Shown here in pieces: positions 60,723 to 64,000 of a stretch of 64,000 bases of DNA. Position 1 is the stretch's first letter, and every line of letters begins with the position of its first letter. This DNA is from an uncultured Eubacteriales bacterium (GTDB lineage Bacteria > Bacillota > Clostridia > Oscillospirales > Oscillospiraceae), in the NCBI GenBank assembly GCA_900544705.1, contig UQWH01000002.1:1-64000 (forward strand). The letters run 5' to 3'. The translations under genes were made by a program, and so were the position numbers. The notes under the pieces are model-generated. The model ran no database searches. It was not told the DNA's origin and saw nothing but the letters and a program-made list of their open reading frames with translations.

Positions 60723-60875
60723 ATGTGCAGAAAAAGTGAGTTATTGGGGTCGGTGCTCATGGCGCTGGGGGCGGGATTGCTGCTGTCGCTGCTGTTTTCC
60801 TCCGAATTCGTTCTGGCAGTCGTCGGCATTGGCCTCTTGGTGATCGGTCTGTGTTGCACGCGGCGCTGCAAATAA
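60723..60875 (+). CDS. 50-residue two-helix membrane protein
   Basis: The ORF encodes 50 residues: MCRKSELLGS, then a helix VLMALGAGLLLSLLF, a short SSEF turn, a second helix (VLAVVGIGLLVIGLCC) and the basic end TRRCK. The G-rich arm of the terminator (GGGGGCGG) lies 5 bases before the ATG and would be the ribosome site. The clean helix-turn-helix hydropathy and basic ends make it likely real. It sits between rsgA and the sipL-like gene. I do not recognise the family and assign no function. Confidence 0.65.
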   Translation: MCRKSELLGSVLMALGAGLLLSLLFSSEFVLAVVGIGLLVIGLCCTRRCK

Positions 60876-60881
60876 AGTGTG

Positions 60882-60908
60882 ATAATCTTGTCCGACGGCG
60901 CATAAGTA
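60882..60908 (+). promoter_or_regulatory. Possible sigma-E/sigma-K (mother cell) promoter of the sipL-like gene
   Basis: ATA (60882-60884), 16 bases, CATAAGTA (60901-60908) resemble the ATA / CATANNNT elements of mother-cell sigma factors, but the last base of the -10 is off by one. No sigma-A promoter is apparent here. Confidence 0.35.
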
Positions 60909-60937
60909 TTGCTAGAACGAACAAGGGGTGAAAATGA

Positions 60938-62446
60938 ATGGAGCTTGTCTTTCAGGAAAGGGAACTGAATTATCTCAGCCGTGTCCTGTGTGAAACGGTC
61001 ACACAGGAGCAGACGGCGGAGCTGATCGTGCCGGACAGCTACCCGGATGCCGACCGCGTGGTCGATGCCTTTGCGACGGCGCTGATCCGTTCGGAGGAAT
61101 GCAGCGCGGGAGCGGCAGGCGTCAGTGGAAATGCGCAGGTCGGTGTGCTGTTCGTAACGGAGGACGGCGAGATCGGACGGCTGGAAACACAGATCCCGTT
61201 TTCCGCGCGAAAGGAGTTTGATACAGACTACGACGACTGCACCATGCAGTGTGCCTGTGCGGTCAGCAGCGTGGATGCGCGGATGCTCAATTCCCGGAAG
61301 GTGCTGGTGCGCGTCGGCGTGCGCTGCACGATGAGCGTTTATGCGAGGCAGCGGCAGACGCTTTATGATATTCCGGAACCGGCGGCGACCTTGCAGCTCC
61401 GGCGGACGAAAATTCCGCTGCGGCTGCCGCTGGAGCTGGGGGAGAAGAGCTTCGTCCTGAACGAGGATGTTGAGATCCCCGGCACAAAGCCTGCGGTGGA
61501 GCGGCTGCTCAAGTGCGTCTATCGCACGGAGGTCGAGGAGCAGAAGCTGGTGGGGAGCAAGGCGGTGTTCAAGGGAAACCTGATCGTCCACGCGCTCTAC
61601 GAATGTCCGGAGGGGAAGCTGCACAGCTTTGAAGCCGGCGTGCCCTTCTCGCAGTATGTGGACATGGAGCAGGAGCTGGACGACCACGCGCTCAGCACCG
61701 TGCTGGCAATGACCTCCGTCGAAACGGAGCCGGACGGCCAGATGGACTGCCGCCGTCTGTTGCTGAGCGCGAACCTGATCGCGCAGTGTACCGCCTACGG
61801 AGAGCAGGAGGTCTCACTGATCGAAGATGCGTTCTGCACCAATGCGGAGTTGTCGCCGCAGTGGACGGAGTGGAAGGTCACGGGAGTTCTGGACCGTCAG
61901 AACTTCCGGGAAACGGCGCTTGCGCAGAGCGACGCGCCCGCGGGGGGCGTGGTCGATGCGTGGCTCTACACCGATGAGACCATTCGCCGGCGCGAGGGGG
62001 AGCGGATGCTGCTGGAGCTTCCGATGTCCGTGAACGTTCTGTATGTAGACGGGGAGGGAAAATTGCAGGGACGCTCCATGCGCCCGGTGGCGAACTTCTC
62101 CACGGAGCTGGCCGAGGACGGCGGCTGCCGCCTGCGCGTGACGGGCGGAGGCGAGATTTTCAGCGCGGCGGGCGCCGACGGAATGGAGCTGCGCTGCCCG
62201 GTGAGCGTGGAGCTTGAGAGCTTTGCGGAGCACCGCCTGCGCTGTGTCTGCGGCGGGGAGATCACCGAGCCGCCGCAGTCGGCAGAGCGCCGCCCGGCGG
62301 TGATCCTACGGCGGACGGAGGCCGAGCAGGACGTCTGGGACATTGCCAAGGCCTATCACACGGCGACACAGGCGGTCATGGAGGCCAATGCGCTTACCGG
62401 CGCGGTGGTTCCGGCCGACACGCTGCTGCTGATTCCGATGCAATAA
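60938..62446 (+). CDS. SipL-like SPOCS/LysM protein of spore coat assembly
   Basis: 502 residues, with AAGGGGTG before the ATG. Repeated SPOCS (DUF3794) domains fill most of the chain: VPGTKP-type landmarks are IPGTKPAVERLLKCVYRTEV and the related VTGVLDRQNFRET and KAVFKGNLIVHALYECPEGK. The last ~50 residues (EQDVWDIAKAYHTATQAVME ... LLLIPM) form one LysM domain. This layout is that of SipL of Clostridioides, which binds SpoIVA through LysM during coat assembly in the mother cell. The N-terminus has no signal peptide, fitting a mother-cell cytosolic protein. Confidence 0.85.
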   Translation: MELVFQERELNYLSRVLCETVTQEQTAELIVPDSYPDADRVVDAFATALIRSEECSAGAAGVSGNAQVGVLFVTEDGEIGRLETQIPFSARKEFDTDYDDCTMQCACAVSSVDARMLNSRKVLVRVGVRCTMSVYARQRQTLYDIPEPAATLQLRRTKIPLRLPLELGEKSFVLNEDVEIPGTKPAVERLLKCVYRTEVEEQKLVGSKAVFKGNLIVHALYECPEGKLHSFEAGVPFSQYVDMEQELDDHALSTVLAMTSVETEPDGQMDCRRLLLSANLIAQCTAYGEQEVSLIEDAFCTNAELSPQWTEWKVTGVLDRQNFRETALAQSDAPAGGVVDAWLYTDETIRRREGERMLLELPMSVNVLYVDGEGKLQGRSMRPVANFSTELAEDGGCRLRVTGGGEIFSAAGADGMELRCPVSVELESFAEHRLRCVCGGEITEPPQSAERRPAVILRRTEAEQDVWDIAKAYHTATQAVMEANALTGAVVPADTLLLIPMQ

Positions 62447-62463
62447 AGCTGCAATAAATAGGG

Positions 62464-62492
62464 AAAAAGCCGCCGAATGTCCGGCGGCTTTT
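62464..62492 (+). terminator. Terminator of the sipL-like gene (copy 1)
   Basis: AAAAGCCGCCG-AATGTC-CGGCGGCTTTT lies 20 bases after the stop codon. The same 28 bases, loop included, recur at 62751-62778. Confidence 0.88.
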
Positions 62493-62750
62493 CTGACTGT
62501 CAAAAAACCATCTGGTTGAAAGTTTCGGAGGGAAGAATAGTGTGAAAGGGAACCGTCACACCGAGCCGCAGCGAGGCGTTTCGGAGCGCAACCGCCGCAT
62601 AGCGGCGGCACTTGGCGCGGAGATGGGTTCCCTTTCGCGTTCAATAACCCGCCGCAGCGATCAAAATTGCAAAATAATACTACAAATATTGATTTTGCAA
62701 TTTTGCAGGCAGCTTGTCAAAAAAGTTCAAAGGACTTTTTTGGCAAGCTG
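62493..62750. repeat. Hairpin-rich noncoding island between duplicate terminators
   Basis: This stretch carries nested inverted repeats: GAAAGGGAACC (62544-62554) with GGTTCCCTTTC (62626-62636), CCGCCGC-ATA-GCGGCGG (62592-62608), AAAATTGCAAAAT (62663-62675) with ATTTTGCAATTTT (62692-62704), and a 17-bp stem at 62710-62750 (CAGCTTG ... CAAGCTG). A GTG ORF at 62542-62751 (69 codons, GGAGGG upstream) runs through it but its product has no domain I know. I read it as a mobile-type palindromic element or structured RNA, not a gene. Confidence 0.55.
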
Positions 62751-62778
62751 AAAAGCCGCCGAATGTCCGGCGGCTTTT
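62751..62778 (-). terminator. Terminator copy 2, next to the small lipoprotein gene
   Basis: It is identical to 62465-62492. It is symmetrical with T-runs on both strands, so it can end the minus-strand lipoprotein gene 11 bases away. Confidence 0.85.
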
Positions 62779-62788
62779 ATCATAGAAT

Positions 62789-63082
62789 TCAGTTTTTCGT
62801 GACCTTGGCAGGCTTGACGGGAGTGGTTTCGTCCGTCATTCCCGGAATGGTCATGCCGCTTTCGCTTGCTTCACTGGAGTGTGTGGAAGAGGTGCTTGCA
62901 TCGGTCATTGGGGTCGATGTCGCGGTGCTGCCGCCGGATGCTGCCGGTTCTGTCATGGCTGAGCCGTTTGTGCCGTCGACCTTGCCGTCGTTTGTGTCAG
63001 ATACATTGCCTTTCCCCTTGCAGCCGGTGAACAGTGTGAGTGTCATCGCAAGGACAAGACAGAAGACCAAAATGCGTTTCAT
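62789..63082 (-). CDS. Small Ser/Thr-rich lipoprotein
   Basis: 97 residues, with GGAGG 6 bases upstream. The signal MKRILVFCLVLAMTLTLFTG ends at the lipobox Cys21. The mature part is low complexity: Ser, Thr, Gly, Ala, Glu and Pro, ending KPAKVTKN. No fold or motif is seen. It would be a flexible chain on the outer membrane face. It has no operon partner; the ferredoxin gene is divergent. Confidence 0.75.
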   Translation of the reverse strand: MKRILVFCLVLAMTLTLFTGCKGKGNVSDTNDGKVDGTNGSAMTEPAASGGSTATSTPMTDASTSSTHSSEASESGMTIPGMTDETTPVKPAKVTKN

Positions 63083-63188
63083 GGTATTCCTCCCAATTGA
63101 AAAAATCTTTGCCTGCGTAGTATTTGCAGGAATTCCAAGAATAACCGCGCGAAAAAAATATTTTTATCCCGATATTCTGCGGCGACGG

Positions 63189-63217
63189 TTGATTTTGAAA
63201 AGTTAGTCCTGTATAAT
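63189..63217 (+). promoter_or_regulatory. Sigma-A promoter of the ferredoxin gene
   Basis: TTGATT (63189-63194), 17 bases, TATAAT (63212-63217). Confidence 0.75.
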
Positions 63218-63251
63218 AAACAGGAAATTTGCAAGAGAAGGGGATACCGAT

Positions 63252-63641
63252 ATGAAGAAACTGACCGTGAAGAAAGGCTCGCAGTGCATGGCCTGCCTGG
63301 AGTGCGTGCGTGCCTGTTCCAATGCGTTTTATAAGGAATTCCATCCGGACAAATCCTGCGTGCAGATCGTTGAGCGTGCGGGCAAGGTCCGTCCGATGAC
63401 CTGCGTGCAGTGCGGCAAATGCGCGGCGGCCTGTGAGCATGGTGCGATCACCCAGAACCCCAAGACGGGCGTGTACATGATCAACAAGAAGCTCTGCGTC
63501 GGCTGCGGCAAGTGCAAGGAAGCCTGTCCCTTCGACGTCATCGTGTACGAGCCGGGAATGGCCAACGCCTCCAAGTGCATCGCCTGCGGCATTTGTGTCA
63601 AGGCCTGCCCGATGGAAGTGCTGGAGATCACGGAGAACTGA
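63252..63641 (+). CDS. Polyferredoxin-like 4Fe-4S protein with four clusters
   Basis: 129 residues with four cysteine motifs in order: CMACLECVRAC, CVQCGKCAAAC, CVGCGKCKEAC and CIACGICVKAC, each the CxxCxxCxxxC of a 4Fe-4S site (the first with CxxCxxCxxxCS). HycB/CooF-type electron-transfer subunits look alike. It is monocistronic (own promoter, ribosome site AGAAGGGG, strong terminator), so its redox partner enzyme is elsewhere in the genome and cannot be named. Confidence 0.92.
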   Translation: MKKLTVKKGSQCMACLECVRACSNAFYKEFHPDKSCVQIVERAGKVRPMTCVQCGKCAAACEHGAITQNPKTGVYMINKKLCVGCGKCKEACPFDVIVYEPGMANASKCIACGICVKACPMEVLEITEN

Positions 63642-63648
63642 AAACAGG

Positions 63649-63677
63649 ATCTGCCGCAAAAATGCGGCAGATTTTTT
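63649..63677 (+). terminator. Terminator of the ferredoxin gene
   Basis: ATCTGCCGCA-AAAA-TGCGGCAGAT with a 10-bp stem, followed by TTTTT. Confidence 0.88.
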
Positions 63678-63678
63678 G

Positions 63679-63707
63679 TTGAGAAATCATGCGGATTGTG
63701 CTAGAAT
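63679..63707 (+). promoter_or_regulatory. Promoter of the pepF-like gene
   Basis: TTGAGA (63679-63684), 17 bases, TAGAAT (63702-63707), starting right after the ferredoxin terminator. Confidence 0.65.
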
Positions 63708-63737
63708 AAGAGAAAAAAACAAACGGAGGTAAGCAAA

Positions 63738-64000
63738 ATGGCTGAAACAAAGAGGATCCCTGAGCGTTCGGAAATTGCCGAGCAGGACAAGTGGGCGATC
63801 CATGACATCTATGCGACGGACGAGCTGTGGGAAGCGGACTTACAGAAGGCGAAGGACCTGATCCCAACGGTTTCCGCATTTGCGGGCAAGCTGGGCGGGT
63901 CTGCGCAGAATCTGCTTGACTATATGAAACTGACGGAAGAAATCGCCGTGCTTGCCGATGCGCTGGGCAACTACGCCATGCGCCGCTCCGATGAGGATGC
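63738..64000 (+). CDS. pepF: Oligoendopeptidase F, N-terminal part (runs off right edge)
   Basis: Only the first 87 codons are present. The start MAETKRIPERSEIAEQDKWA then IHDIYATDELWEADLQKAKD matches the N-terminal pattern of M3 family PepF enzymes (basic lead, KW-x-(L/I)-x-D-x-Y, then W). GGAGGT lies 7 bases before the ATG. The zinc motif HExxH lies much later in the family and is outside the window, so activity cannot be judged. PepF cleaves short peptides in the cytosol. Confidence 0.82.
   Translation, partial: MAETKRIPERSEIAEQDKWAIHDIYATDELWEADLQKAKDLIPTVSAFAGKLGGSAQNLLDYMKLTEEIAVLADALGNYAMRRSDED

Noticed and set aside
62542..62751. 69-codon GTG ORF in the hairpin island
   Set aside because: It has a plausible GGAGGG site, but it follows the palindromes, changes character from Arg-rich to hydrophobic mid-way and has no domain; more likely repeat-derived.
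1..64000. tRNA, rRNA, transposase or phage genes
   Set aside because: I looked through the gaps between genes and found no cloverleaf-like sequence, integrase, transposase or structural phage gene; the gaps are too short for most of these.

Overview
The window is a GC-rich, densely packed stretch of a Firmicutes (Clostridia) chromosome, most like the Oscillospirales/Ruminococcaceae. The evidence is a PolC-type replicative polymerase, the pyrH-frr-uppS-cdsA-dxr-rseP-ispG-polC order, remA-gmk-rpoZ-priA-def-fmt-rsmB-rlmN-PP2C-PrkC-rsgA, cdaA-cdaR, a type III glutamine synthetase, good Shine-Dalgarno sites, and a SipL-like SPOCS/LysM protein that points to a spore former. I see no rRNA, tRNA, CRISPR array, prophage or transposase gene. 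The genus is an inference only.

Left part (1-13.9 kb): a TasA/camelysin-like surface module runs off the left edge. A BlaI/M56 sensor pair is divergent from it and has paired operator-like dyads. A FecBCD-type ABC transporter, possibly for molybdate or tungstate, lies behind a terminator-bearing leader RNA. Then come argD-argF, a DUF421/DUF4363 membrane pair, glutamine synthetase and a Nudix hydrolase. From 14 to 20.5 kb are a membrane glycosyltransferase with a two-component system, and ruvCAB preceded by a small membrane protein.

The 20.6-26.4 kb stretch is accessory: a zinc-ribbon protein with a consensus promoter, a MATE exporter, two lipoproteins (one CapA-like), a membrane-anchored GH25 enzyme and a GNAT acetyltransferase with a possible leader peptide. 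glnS faces the pyrH-to-polC block (28.3-38.9 kb), which joins pyrimidine supply, ribosome recycling, undecaprenyl and CDP-diacylglycerol synthesis, the MEP pathway, site-2 proteolysis and replication. A uridine phosphorylase, a small membrane protein and a surface protein with six 81-83 residue repeats joined by EF-hand-like loops follow.

From 42.4 to 60.9 kb is a nearly continuous set of plus-strand operons: YlmH; a DUF3343 plus cysteine desulfurase pair; c-di-AMP cyclase CdaA with CdaR; an RseC-like/DUF5685/J-domain trio rich in cysteines; and the long yicC-to-rsgA operon, in which many genes overlap by 1-4 bases. The right end holds a 50-residue membrane protein, a sipL-like gene with a possible sporulation promoter, a 260-base hairpin-rich noncoding island flanked by two identical terminators, a small lipoprotein, a four-cluster ferredoxin and the start of an oligoendopeptidase F.

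The least explained items are the leader RNA at 7.3-7.5 kb, the hairpin island at 62.5-62.75 kb, the M56 sensor with a long outer domain, the GNAT leader, and the small ORF whose ribosome site sits in a terminator arm.
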